Positions 18,040 to 25,813 of a DNA stretch of 64,000 bases are shown here, in pieces (the stretch's first letter is position 1; each line of letters starts with the position of its first letter). A program made the translations under genes and the position numbers. The notes beneath the pieces are model-generated. The model ran no database searches. It worked only from the letters and a program-made list of their open reading frames with translations, and was not told where the DNA came from. Source of the stretch: Flavobacterium sp. ov086 (GTDB lineage Bacteria > Bacteroidota > Bacteroidia > Flavobacteriales > Flavobacteriaceae); contig NZ_FZNL01000021.1 in the NCBI RefSeq assembly GCF_900187965.1, positions 58,422-122,421 on the forward strand, read 5' to 3'.

Positions 18040-19134
18040 ATGAAAATCAAAAATATAATAGAAGTTCTCGAAGAAATGGCACCTTTGGCTTACGCCGAAG
18101 ATTTTGACAATGTTGGCCTTTTGGTTGGAAATTCTGACACTGAAAGTACCGGAGCTTTAGTTTGTCATGATGCTTTAGAAAATGTAATTGACGAAGCTAT
18201 TGCTAAAAATTGCAATTTGGTTATTTGCTTCCACCCGATTTTATTCTCTGGAATTAAAAAAATAACCGGTAAAAACTATGTCGAACGTGCGATCTTGAAA
18301 GCCATCAAAAATGACATTGCCATTTATGCCGTTCATACCGCACTTGACAATCATTCGCAAGGTGTAAATAAAATATTTTGTGACGCTTTGGGTTTAATCA
18401 ATACAAAAGTTTTGATTCCGAAACAGAATTTTATTCAAAAATTAGTTACTTATACAACTCCCGATAATTCCGATAGAGTTCGCAATGCCATGTTTGAAGC
18501 TGGGGCCGGAACCATTGGAAATTATGACAATTGTAGTTTTAATACCGAAGGCTTTTTTACCTTTAAAGGAAATGAAGACAGCAATCCTGTAATTGGAGAA
18601 AAAGGAAAATTACATACCGGAACTGAAATAAAGATTGAAGTTATTTTTGAAAAACATTTACAATCAAAAATTTTGAAAGCACTTCTTGCAAATCATATTT
18701 ATGAAGAAGTGGCTTATGAAATCTATAATCTTCAAAACTCACATCAAAATATTGGGTTGGGAATGATTGGGGAATTTGAAACTGAAATGGATGAAAAAGA
18801 GTTTTTACTTTTCGTAAAAGACAAAATGATTGCTGATGGAATTCGCCATTCAGCATTTTTAGGAAAGAAAATAAAGAAAGTAGCCGTTTTGGGCGGTTCT
18901 GGGAGTTTTGCCATAAAAAATGCAATTATGGCTGGAGCCGATGCTTTTTTGACTGCCGATTTAAAATACCATCAGTTTTATGAAGCTGAAAATCGTCTAC
19001 TTTTAGCCGATATTGGTCATTTTGAGAGCGAACGCTATACAAAAAACTATATTGTTGATTATCTTCGAAAAAAAATCCTTAATTTTGCAATCATTTTATC
19101 AGAAGAAAATACAAATCCAGTTAAGTACTTATAG
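18040..19134 (+). CDS. Nif3-like dinuclear metal centre protein
   Basis: A 364-residue member of the Nif3 / DUF34 family (often labelled GTP cyclohydrolase 1 type 2 homologue). Conserved metal-binding blocks are EDFDNVGLLVG, FHPILFSG, YAVHTALDNHSQGVN and, near the C-terminus, ADLKYHQFYEAENRLLLADIGHFESE. The central insertion of about 100 residues is the PII-like domain found in the long bacterial form, so the protein is complete. Its true reaction is not settled in the family. The coiled-coil protein gene begins 3 bases after it; this pairing suggests co-translation. Confidence 0.92.
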   Translation: MKIKNIIEVLEEMAPLAYAEDFDNVGLLVGNSDTESTGALVCHDALENVIDEAIAKNCNLVICFHPILFSGIKKITGKNYVERAILKAIKNDIAIYAVHTALDNHSQGVNKIFCDALGLINTKVLIPKQNFIQKLVTYTTPDNSDRVRNAMFEAGAGTIGNYDNCSFNTEGFFTFKGNEDSNPVIGEKGKLHTGTEIKIEVIFEKHLQSKILKALLANHIYEEVAYEIYNLQNSHQNIGLGMIGEFETEMDEKEFLLFVKDKMIADGIRHSAFLGKKIKKVAVLGGSGSFAIKNAIMAGADAFLTADLKYHQFYEAENRLLLADIGHFESERYTKNYIVDYLRKKILNFAIILSEENTNPVKYL

Positions 19135-19137
19135 AAT

Positions 19138-19917
19138 ATGGCGAATACGAAAGAATTAAGTGTTGAGGACAAGTTAAGAGCAATATACGATTTACAGCTT
19201 ATTGACTCTAGAATTGACGAAATCAGAAACGTAAGAGGAGAACTTCCTTTAGAAGTGGAAGATTTAGAAGATGAAGTTGCAGGTTTGAGCACTCGTTCAG
19301 AGAAACTGAAAAGTGAACTTGAAGTGATTGAAGATCTTATCAAAGCAAAGAAAAATGCTATTGATGAGCACAAAGAGGTTATCAAAAAATACACAAAACA
19401 ACAAGAATCAGTTCGTAATAACAGAGAATTTAATTCTTTGACTAAAGAGGTTGAATTTCAAGAATTAGAAATTCAATTGGCTGAAAAGCAAATCAAAGAA
19501 ATGAAAGCTTCTATCGAACATAAAAAAGAAGTTACTTCTAATTTAAAAGAAAAACTTGACGCTAAAAGCACTCATTTAAAACATAAAAAATCTGAATTAG
19601 ATGCTATTATGGCTGAAACTCAAAAAGAAGAGATCTTCTTGTCTGAGAAATCAGCTGAGTTTTCTGCTCAGATTGAAGAAAGATTATTAGCTGCTTATAC
19701 TAGAATCAGAACTAGTGTTCGTAATGGTTTAGCGGTTGTATCTATCGAAAGAGGAGCTTCTGCAGGATCATTCTTCACTATTCCGCCACAAACTCAGGTA
19801 GAGATCGCTTCTAGAAAGAAAATCATTACTGATGAGCACTCTGGAAGAATTTTAGTTGACAGCGCATTAGCTGAAGAAGAAAAAGAAAAAATGGAACAAT
19901 TGTTCTCTAAATTCTAA
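19138..19917 (+). CDS. Coiled-coil protein with cysteine-less zinc-ribbon fold
   Basis: A 259-residue, highly charged protein. Residues about 40-190 are a long antiparallel coiled coil; the C-terminal 60 residues correspond to the C4-type zinc-ribbon of the CT398/DUF164 family. In that family two CxxC pairs bind zinc, but here the equivalent sites read GASAG and DEHSGRIL, and the whole protein has no Cys at all. The fold's other residues (IPPQTQVEI, HSGRILVD) are kept. Relatives in other bacteria have been linked to flagellar or envelope processes, but no role is certain. It is translated 3 bases after the Nif3-like gene, and a terminator follows. Confidence 0.85.
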   Translation: MANTKELSVEDKLRAIYDLQLIDSRIDEIRNVRGELPLEVEDLEDEVAGLSTRSEKLKSELEVIEDLIKAKKNAIDEHKEVIKKYTKQQESVRNNREFNSLTKEVEFQELEIQLAEKQIKEMKASIEHKKEVTSNLKEKLDAKSTHLKHKKSELDAIMAETQKEEIFLSEKSAEFSAQIEERLLAAYTRIRTSVRNGLAVVSIERGASAGSFFTIPPQTQVEIASRKKIITDEHSGRILVDSALAEEEKEKMEQLFSKF

Positions 19918-19922
19918 ATAAG

Positions 19923-19951
19923 AGTCCCGATCTAATCGGGACTTTTTTTTA
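19923..19951 (+). terminator. Intrinsic terminator
   Basis: Perfect 9-base stem AGTCCCGAT / ATCGGGACT with loop CTA, followed by eight T residues. It ends the Nif3/coiled-coil operon. Confidence 0.9.
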
Positions 19952-19963
19952 AACAAAATTTTC

Positions 19964-20042
19964 CGCCACGAATTTCACCAATTTCACTAATTTTTATATC
20001 CTAAGAATAAAAATTCGTGCTAAATTTGTGAAATTCGTGGCG
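19964..20042. repeat. Palindromic repeat, CACGAATTT family
   Basis: Imperfect inverted arms of about 35 bases, 19964-19998 (CGCCACGAATTTCACC...) and about 20007-20042, built from the same units as the element at 1812-1911 but with a different centre. Confidence 0.8.
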
Positions 20043-20099
20043 ATATTTTTTTGAGAACAGCTTTCGAATAATTATACCTTTATCATTAAATTACTTGTT

Positions 20100-20951
20100 T
20101 TGGGAATTAAAAAAGGAATTCGTTTCATTACATTAAAATCAGTTGGATCATACATTAACTTCTTGAGTTACGTTCGTCCGCAAAAAGCTGTCGAACTTTC
20201 GTATGCCCTTTTTAGCCAGCCGAGAATTGGGAGATTACAAAAAGACAGTTTGCCAAAAATCCTAAGAAATACTGAAACAGAAACGTTTCATCATAACGAA
20301 CATCACTTTCAGACGTATGTCTGGAAAGGGAACGAAACCAAAATTCTTCTTGTTCACGGATGGGAAAGCAATTCTTCGCGTTGGAAAAAGACTTTGCCAC
20401 ATCTTCAAAAATCAGGAAGCACTATTATTGCCATTGATGCACCAGCTCACGGACAAAGCAGCGGTAAAGAATTTAATGTTCCGCTTTATGCTGAGTTCAT
20501 CAACAAAGCTGTCGAGAAATATCAGCCTAACATTATAATTGGGCATTCTATTGGCGGCATAGCCTGTGTTTATCACCAATATTTATTCCCAAATACCAGC
20601 ATTAATAAAATGGTGATTCTTGGAGCGCCATCAGAATTAAAAACTTTAATTGACAATTATGTCTCGATGTTAAGTTTGAATACCAGAATGTTTTCACTTT
20701 TAGAAGGCAAATTCATGAATCGTTTCAACTTTAAACTGGAAGATTTCTCCGGACAAAGATTCGCTGCAGAATTTAATATCCCAGGTTTAATTGCACATGA
20801 TACATCAGATAATGTTGTGGCTTTTGAAGAAGGAAAGAAAATTGCAAGTAATTGGAAAAACAGTCAGTTTATTGAAACCAAAGGCTTAGGCCACGGAATG
20901 CATGATGACGAATTGTATCAGAAAGTGATTGAGTTTTTGTTTGCTTCTTAA
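20100..20951 (+). CDS. Alpha/beta hydrolase
   Basis: A 283-residue serine hydrolase. The HG oxyanion motif is VHGWESNSSRW, the nucleophile elbow is GHSIGG, and the catalytic His is in the closing GLGHGMHDDELY; the Asp is likely in HDTSDNVVAFEE. There is no signal peptide, so it is probably cytoplasmic. The substrate is unknown. The start is most likely TTG at 20100 (MGIKKGIRF...): no ATG occurs in the first third of the frame and the N-terminal block FITLKSVGSYINFL looks conserved. It stands alone between repeat elements. Confidence 0.85.
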   Translation: MGIKKGIRFITLKSVGSYINFLSYVRPQKAVELSYALFSQPRIGRLQKDSLPKILRNTETETFHHNEHHFQTYVWKGNETKILLVHGWESNSSRWKKTLPHLQKSGSTIIAIDAPAHGQSSGKEFNVPLYAEFINKAVEKYQPNIIIGHSIGGIACVYHQYLFPNTSINKMVILGAPSELKTLIDNYVSMLSLNTRMFSLLEGKFMNRFNFKLEDFSGQRFAAEFNIPGLIAHDTSDNVVAFEEGKKIASNWKNSQFIETKGLGHGMHDDELYQKVIEFLFAS

Positions 20952-20952
20952 A

Positions 20953-20988
20953 GGTTCAAAGTTACAGAGGTTCAAAGGGACAAACCAT
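20953..20988. repeat. GGTTCAAAG repeat
   Basis: Two GGTTCAAAG units separated by 8 bases, followed by GGGACAAA. The same units occur at 23279-23311 and, inverted, at about 31345-31393. Confidence 0.7.
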
Positions 20989-20992
20989 TTGT

Positions 20993-21673
20993 TTAAACTA
21001 CTATCTCAAAATATCGCAACAACTCTTTTTCGCCTTTTCCGGTAATAATTATAGCTCTTGAATCTTTGGTTCTTCTCAACCAATCATCGTTTATCATTTT
21101 ATTGAATAAGAGTGAACCAATATAACCTGCAATATGATTTCTTCTTTCGCTCCAATCCAGGCAAGGTTTTAAAAATATCCGTTTTTGCTTTTGGGCTTCT
21201 TTTATATTAATCCCAAAATCAGAAAACCATTTCTCTCCTTCAGAGCTAATTTCAAAAGTATTTTTACTTTCGATTATTATCTTTTGTTTTAATAAACTAT
21301 CAGCTAAAGCCACACCTATTTCCCCGGCTAAATGATCGTAGCAAGTTCGGCAATATTTTATTGGAGGATATTTCTCCGTTTCTTTTTTGGATTGAATTTC
21401 AGGTTTCGGAATAAGATTTGCCATTGCTTCAACAACATAAGCTACTTCCTTATTCGAAAATCTGTAATATTTATGGCGCCCTTGCTTTTCAACACTAAGT
21501 AAATCAGCATCCAGAAGTTTAGCGAGATGCATGCTCATATTTTGTGGAGACGTATTTACTGCAACTGACAATTCGGTAGCTGTAAATGCTCTTCCGTCGA
21601 GCAATGCCCACATAATTGCAGCACGAGTTGGATCTCCAATTAAAGTTGCGGCTTTTATAAATTGATCTTCCAT
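20993..21673 (-). CDS. ArsR family transcriptional regulator
   Basis: A 226-residue regulator. Residues about 5-85 are an ArsR winged helix: LIGDPTRAAIMWALLDGRAF, the recognition helix region TSPQNMSMHLAKLLDADLL and the wing QGRHKYYRF. The C-terminal 120 residues extend beyond a minimal ArsR protein and hold YCRTCYDHLAGEIGVAL, with a CxxC that could bind metal or sense redox state (inference). It is divergent from the P450/ABM genes. A perfect 7-2-7 palindrome (21716-21731) lies on the P450 -7 box, which suggests that it represses that pair and perhaps itself. Confidence 0.88.
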   Translation of the reverse strand: MEDQFIKAATLIGDPTRAAIMWALLDGRAFTATELSVAVNTSPQNMSMHLAKLLDADLLSVEKQGRHKYYRFSNKEVAYVVEAMANLIPKPEIQSKKETEKYPPIKYCRTCYDHLAGEIGVALADSLLKQKIIIESKNTFEISSEGEKWFSDFGINIKEAQKQKRIFLKPCLDWSERRNHIAGYIGSLLFNKMINDDWLRRTKDSRAIIITGKGEKELLRYFEIVV

Positions 21674-21715
21674 TTAGTTTTTTATAGTTAAGTACAGAAT
21701 GAAGTATCCTTTTGT

Positions 21716-21732
21716 AAAGTTAAATAACTTTG
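21716..21732. promoter_or_regulatory. Palindromic operator on P450 promoter
   Basis: AAAGTTA-AA-TAACTTT (21716-21731) is a perfect inverted repeat. Its right half supplies the TAACTTTG -7 box (21725-21732) for the P450 gene; on the other strand the left half gives TAACTTTA, a near -7 box for the ArsR gene. This is a classic arrangement for a regulator of two divergent units. Confidence 0.6.
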
Positions 21733-21747
21733 CTAAAAAAAGTAAAC

Positions 21748-22911
21748 ATGACCTCTTCTTTATTCTTGCAATCTGATGTTTCTGATCCTTATTTAATATA
21801 TGAAAATATGTTGAACCAAAATCCCGTTTATTGGGATGAAACCAACAAAATATGGGCAATATACTCTTATAAACATTGTGTCGAAATTCTAAAAAATACT
21901 AAAGCACACATTCCGAATATAAATCCTGATAATATACAAAAACTAAATACAGCTGCTTTAGATATTCTGAACAATTTGACCCGATTGTCAAATGGTGTTG
22001 ATCATGAAATCGCGAGAGAAATTGCGACAATGCTTTTTTCAAAAATGAAATCAGCTGAAATCCGTCCAATTATTGCTGCATTAATTCAAAATGATTTAGT
22101 CGAAAATAAAATAGATTGGGTAAATTCTATAGGTAAAAAATTACCTGTTTTAATTCTTCTGAAAAGTTTCGGTTTTAACGCTAACGATTCTGATTTTATT
22201 TCTAAGAAAATCGAAACGATCGTCAAAATAATGCTTCCGAAGAAAAACGCTGAAGAAGTAAATTCTATCGATGAAATTTCAGAGGATTTATTTTCGAGAA
22301 TTAAAAAGCATTTATCAACTCTTGCTTTTGAATCATTATTATTTAGCATTGCCAAAAAATATAATATAACATCTGATCAGGTTATAAAAATAGCCGCGAG
22401 TAATTTAATCGGGTTATTTATTCAGAGTTATGATGCCGGTCGCGGAATTTTGAGTAATTCACTGTTGCAAATTGTTCAGAATAAAACTTTTTCTAATAAA
22501 ACAATAATAGAAAAATCAGTAATAGAAAAATCAGTAATAGAAACACTTCGATTTGATCCGCCAATTCACAACACGAGAAGGATTGCAACTGAAGATTTTT
22601 TTATCGGCGGAAGCCTTATTAAAAAGAATGACTTACTATTAATTGTTCTGGCTTCGGCAAATCGTGATTCTGAAAAGTTCGAAGATGCCATGACTTTTGA
22701 TATTGAAAGAAATAACAATAATGAGCATTTGACTTTTGGGATTGGCGGCCATATATGTCTGGCAAAATATTTCTCTATTCAATTAGCTACTGAAGCTTTA
22801 TGTTTTTTATTTGATGAATATAAAACGATAACAATTTTAGAAAATAACATTCAATACGAATCTATGATTAATGCCAGATTACCTAAGAGTATTTGGATTT
22901 CGATATTATAA
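21748..22911 (+). CDS. Cytochrome P450
   Basis: A 387-residue soluble P450. The haem-thiolate loop is FGIGGHICLA (Cys337), and the K-helix ExxR is ETLR (Glu265, Arg268), with NTRRIA and the 'PERF'-like region after it. The I-helix, usually A/G-G-x-D/E-T-T/S, reads QSYDAGRG here and lacks the canonical acid-alcohol pair. Just before ExxR, a 15-base unit is duplicated in tandem and adds five residues (SVIEK). The ATG at 21748 is the start: the upstream TTG at 21730 lies in the promoter -7 box. Substrate is unknown; no redoxin gene is adjacent. Confidence 0.92.
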   Translation: MTSSLFLQSDVSDPYLIYENMLNQNPVYWDETNKIWAIYSYKHCVEILKNTKAHIPNINPDNIQKLNTAALDILNNLTRLSNGVDHEIAREIATMLFSKMKSAEIRPIIAALIQNDLVENKIDWVNSIGKKLPVLILLKSFGFNANDSDFISKKIETIVKIMLPKKNAEEVNSIDEISEDLFSRIKKHLSTLAFESLLFSIAKKYNITSDQVIKIAASNLIGLFIQSYDAGRGILSNSLLQIVQNKTFSNKTIIEKSVIEKSVIETLRFDPPIHNTRRIATEDFFIGGSLIKKNDLLLIVLASANRDSEKFEDAMTFDIERNNNNEHLTFGIGGHICLAKYFSIQLATEALCFLFDEYKTITILENNIQYESMINARLPKSIWISIL

Positions 22912-22927
22912 TTTAAAAAACAGAAAA

Positions 22928-23272
22928 ATGATAGCAGTAATTTTTGAAGTAATTCCCAACGAAGGAAAAAAAGGAGAATATCTTGATATCGCAGCGAGTT
23001 TGCGACCGAAGCTAGACGATATAGATGGTTTTATATCTATCGAAAGGTTTCAAAGTTTTAGTAATCCTGAAAAAGTATTGTCTTTGTCTTTTTGGAGAGA
23101 TGAAGAAAGTATTCTGCAATGGAGAAATCTCGAGATGCATCGCCATGCCCAATCAAAAGGAAGAAATGAAGTTTTTAAGGATTATCATTTAAGAATTGCA
23201 ACAGTAGTTCGTGATTACGGAATGTTTAACAGAAAAGAAACTCCTGAAGATAGTTCTGAGTTTCATTCTTGA
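22928..23272 (+). CDS. Antibiotic biosynthesis monooxygenase (ABM) domain protein
   Basis: A 114-residue ABM-fold protein: MIAVIFEVIPNEGKKGEYLD, then GFISIERFQSF, LSLSFWRDEESILQWRN and MHRHAQSKGR, all matching the dimeric alpha-beta barrel family. Such proteins are cofactor-free or haem-degrading monooxygenases. The ATG at 22928 follows the P450 stop by 16 bases; a longer frame starting at 22871 runs through the P450 end and has no family similarity. It is probably co-transcribed with the P450 and controlled by the divergent ArsR protein. Confidence 0.85.
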   Translation: MIAVIFEVIPNEGKKGEYLDIAASLRPKLDDIDGFISIERFQSFSNPEKVLSLSFWRDEESILQWRNLEMHRHAQSKGRNEVFKDYHLRIATVVRDYGMFNRKETPEDSSEFHS

Positions 23273-23501
23273 AAAAAGGTTCAAAGGTGCAGAGGTTCAA
23301 AGGGACAAAGGTTTTTCTTTTTGTGGTTCTAAGATCCTAATGCACTAAGATTCTAAGTTTTTTTTCTTTGATTAAAAAAGAAACCTCTTTTTTAATCAAA
23401 GAAATGCAAAAAATCTAAAATTCTAAGAAGTCCACCAATCTAAAATCTAAACTCTGAAATCTAAAATTATAAGAAGTCTAAATTTTGACTACTTTTGCAG
23501 T
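23273..23501. repeat. Composite short-repeat island
   Basis: Three different repeat types follow one another: GGTTCAAAG units (23279-23311), GGTTCTAAGATCCTAA-type units (23324-23360), and AATCTAAAATCTAA/ATTCTAAG units (23410-23480). The last segment ends in the rluF -7 box TACTTTTG at 23490-23497. Confidence 0.7.
23490..23497 (+). promoter_or_regulatory. -7 box of rluF-like gene, almost touching the ATG
   Basis: TACTTTTG matches TAnnTTTG and ends only 4 bases before the ATG at 23502. Transcription should begin at or next to the start codon, so the mRNA may be leaderless. Confidence 0.5.
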
Positions 23502-24329
23502 ATGGAAGAGAATTTAAAACGTCTTAATAAATTTATTGGAGAAACAGGGTATTGTTCTCGTCGTGAAGCCGATAAACTTATTGAAGAAGGACGTGTAACG
23601 ATAAATGGTGTTGTACCAGAAATGGGAACTAAAGTTTCGCCAAATGATGAAGTACGTATTGACGGAAAATTAATTGTTGAGAAACACGAAAAATTGGTGT
23701 ATTTGGCTTTCAACAAACCTGTTGGAATTGAATGTACTACTAATCTAGAAGTTCGAAATAATATTGTGGATTATATTAATTATCCTAAACGTATTTTTCC
23801 GATTGGAAGATTGGATAAAGCCAGTGAAGGATTAATTTTCATGACGAATGATGGTGATATCGTAAACAAGATTTTGCGCGCCAGAAACAACCACGAAAAA
23901 GAATATACTGTAACGGTTAATAAACCTATTACAGATCGCTTTATAGAACGAATGGGAAATGGTGTTCCGATTTTAGATACGGTTACCCGAAAATGTAAAG
24001 TTGAACAAATAAGTAAATACACGTTTAAAATTATTTTAACGCAGGGTTTAAACCGTCAGATTCGTAGAATGACGGAATACTTGGGTTATGATGTTACAGC
24101 GCTTAAACGTATCCGAATTATCAATATATCGCTTGATATTCCGGTGGGTCGTTATCGCGATTTGACTGATGATGAGATTAAAGAATTAAATCATTTAATT
24201 GAACCATCAAGCAAAACCGAGGAAGCAAGTTTACCAAAAGTAGAAACTCCTAAAACTCCTCCTCCAAGCAGAAGAACTGAATTTATCTCAAAATACGATC
24301 CCCGATTTAAGAAAAAAGGAGATTATTAA
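23502..24329 (+). CDS. rluF: RluF-like 23S rRNA pseudouridine synthase
   Basis: A 275-residue RsuA/RluF family pseudouridine synthase. An N-terminal S4 RNA-binding domain (RLNKFIGETGYCSRREADKL, then GRVTINGVV) precedes the catalytic domain with PIGRLDKASEGLIFMTNDGD, where the Asp in GRLDKAS is the catalytic base, and the family block GLNRQIRRMTEYLGYDV. A C-terminal tail of about 45 residues is rich in Lys, Pro and Thr and unstructured. Assignment to RluF (U2604) rather than RluB/RsuA rests on the sequence of these blocks and is moderately sure. A terminator follows. Confidence 0.88.
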   Translation: MEENLKRLNKFIGETGYCSRREADKLIEEGRVTINGVVPEMGTKVSPNDEVRIDGKLIVEKHEKLVYLAFNKPVGIECTTNLEVRNNIVDYINYPKRIFPIGRLDKASEGLIFMTNDGDIVNKILRARNNHEKEYTVTVNKPITDRFIERMGNGVPILDTVTRKCKVEQISKYTFKIILTQGLNRQIRRMTEYLGYDVTALKRIRIINISLDIPVGRYRDLTDDEIKELNHLIEPSSKTEEASLPKVETPKTPPPSRRTEFISKYDPRFKKKGDY

Positions 24330-24679
24330 ATTCAATATAAAATAAAGAAATCCCATTTGTTGCTGACGAATGGGATTTCTTTTTATTTTAACGCATAGTA
24401 ACATAGATTTTCTATTCTTAAAAAAGGCGTTTCACTTATTTAAATTCACATAGCTATGTGTGCAAATCTAGATTTATTTTTTATTCATTTTAAATTCTAT
24501 ATTTCTATGTGTTGATTTTTTTTGCCACAAATTTCACAAATTTAATATAGCTATGGCTAGCTATGTGTTAAGAAATGAGTTTCTTTTTTATTACCTTTTC
24601 ACAGAAACGAAAATCTATGTTTCTATGTGTTAAATAAAATTTCCCGAATTACATACTAAGAATTATTAAAACTGTATTA
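24330..24679. repeat. Intergenic island of CTATGT-type repeats
   Basis: After the rluF terminator the spacer contains repeated CTATG(T/A)(T/G)-type units: CATAGCTATGTGTG near 24447-24462, TTTCTATGTGTT near 24500, a CACAAATTT unit (24522-24545), CTATGGCTAGCTATGTGTT (24551-24570) and TTTCTATGTGTTAAATA (24618-24634). No gene is visible. Confidence 0.7.
24344..24386 (+). terminator. Intrinsic terminator after rluF
   Basis: Stem AAAGAAATCCCATT / AATGGGATTTCTTT with an 11-base loop, followed by TTATTTTA. Confidence 0.85.
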
Positions 24680-25606
24680 TCAAAACCATCTTCTTCTTTT
24701 AAATAAAAATGCTCCGCACGAAGACAAAATAACAGATATGAAAAGAAGAATCCAAAATCCGTATTTACTTTCTTCTAATCCATTTGGGACATTCATTCCG
24801 TACAAACTAGCAATCAAAGTAGGAATCATCAGAATAATAGAAATCGAAGTCATTTGCTTCATGATATTATTCATATTATTTGAAATCACAGAAGCATAGG
24901 CATCCATCATTCCAGTCAAAATATTACTGTAAATATTGGCTGTATCTTGTGCCTGACTTATTTCGATGTCGACATCTTCCAACAAATCCGGATCAAAATG
25001 TTCTCTATGGGCTTTTAGATTTTTAATTCGGTGAAACAAAACATCGTTTCCTTTTAAGGAAGTAATAAAAAATACCAGACATTTTTCGATTTGCAAAAGT
25101 GCTTGCAACTCTGCATTCTTGATAGATTTCTCTAAATTATCTTCTGCAAGTTTTATCTTTTGATTGATTTGTTTCAGGTATTTTAAATACCAAACACTTG
25201 ATGACAATAATAATCTTAAAACAAGATCAAAATTATCCTTAATATGTATGTTTTTTCGTTTGGTATATTGTACAAAATCAGAGATTATTTCTGTTTCATA
25301 AAAACTAATGGTAACACAAATATCCTTTTTAAAAATCACACCAAGCGGAATGGTTTGAAAAGGTAATTTAACATCATTGCTTTTTATAGGAACACGCATA
25401 ATAATTAGCGTCCAGCCATCTTCTATCTCGATACGCGGCCTTTCGTCGATATCTTCAATATCATTATAAAATGCTTCTGGAATTTGAAGTTCTTCGAGTA
25501 AATATTTTTTCTCAGCTTCTGAAGGAGATTCAATGTTGATCCAGCAATCTGGATTCCATTCTTGTGTTGCGATTAATCCGTTGTTGTTATTGTAAAAGGC
25601 TTTCAT
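24680..25606 (-). CDS. corA: CorA-like magnesium transporter
   Basis: A 308-residue CorA-family divalent cation channel. A large N-terminal cytoplasmic domain with extended helices (about residues 130-250, heptad-rich) leads to two C-terminal membrane helices. The signature GMN motif is present as YGMNVPN near residue 270, between them, followed by a short cytoplasmic end (KRRRWF). Length is typical. It likely carries Mg2+ and possibly Co2+/Ni2+; selectivity cannot be told from sequence. It stands alone, between the CTATG-repeat spacer and the DUF4173-type cluster. Confidence 0.92.
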   Translation of the reverse strand: MKAFYNNNNGLIATQEWNPDCWINIESPSEAEKKYLLEELQIPEAFYNDIEDIDERPRIEIEDGWTLIIMRVPIKSNDVKLPFQTIPLGVIFKKDICVTISFYETEIISDFVQYTKRKNIHIKDNFDLVLRLLLSSSVWYLKYLKQINQKIKLAEDNLEKSIKNAELQALLQIEKCLVFFITSLKGNDVLFHRIKNLKAHREHFDPDLLEDVDIEISQAQDTANIYSNILTGMMDAYASVISNNMNNIMKQMTSISIILMIPTLIASLYGMNVPNGLEESKYGFWILLFISVILSSCGAFLFKRRRWF

Positions 25607-25772
25607 TTCAAAATTGCGGGTTTTATCATAGCAATTTGAAAAAAATCAAAAGCTATTTTAATTAAATACTAACGAATAATAATCGTCCATTGGAGAAGTC
25701 TTTTTTTAAAGCGTTGCAAAAGTATCCTTTATTTTTAAAACCAAAAACTTTACAGTAATAATTAGACGTTAA

Positions 25773-25805
25773 AAAACCGTCATGATATTGAATCAAGACG
25801 GTTTT
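25773..25805 (-). terminator. Terminator for membrane/HTH cluster
   Basis: AAAACCGTC / GACGGTTTT with a 15-base loop; on the minus strand it is followed by a T-run. It lies 8 bases past the stop codon at 25814. Confidence 0.75.
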
Positions 25806-25813
25806 ACTACAAA

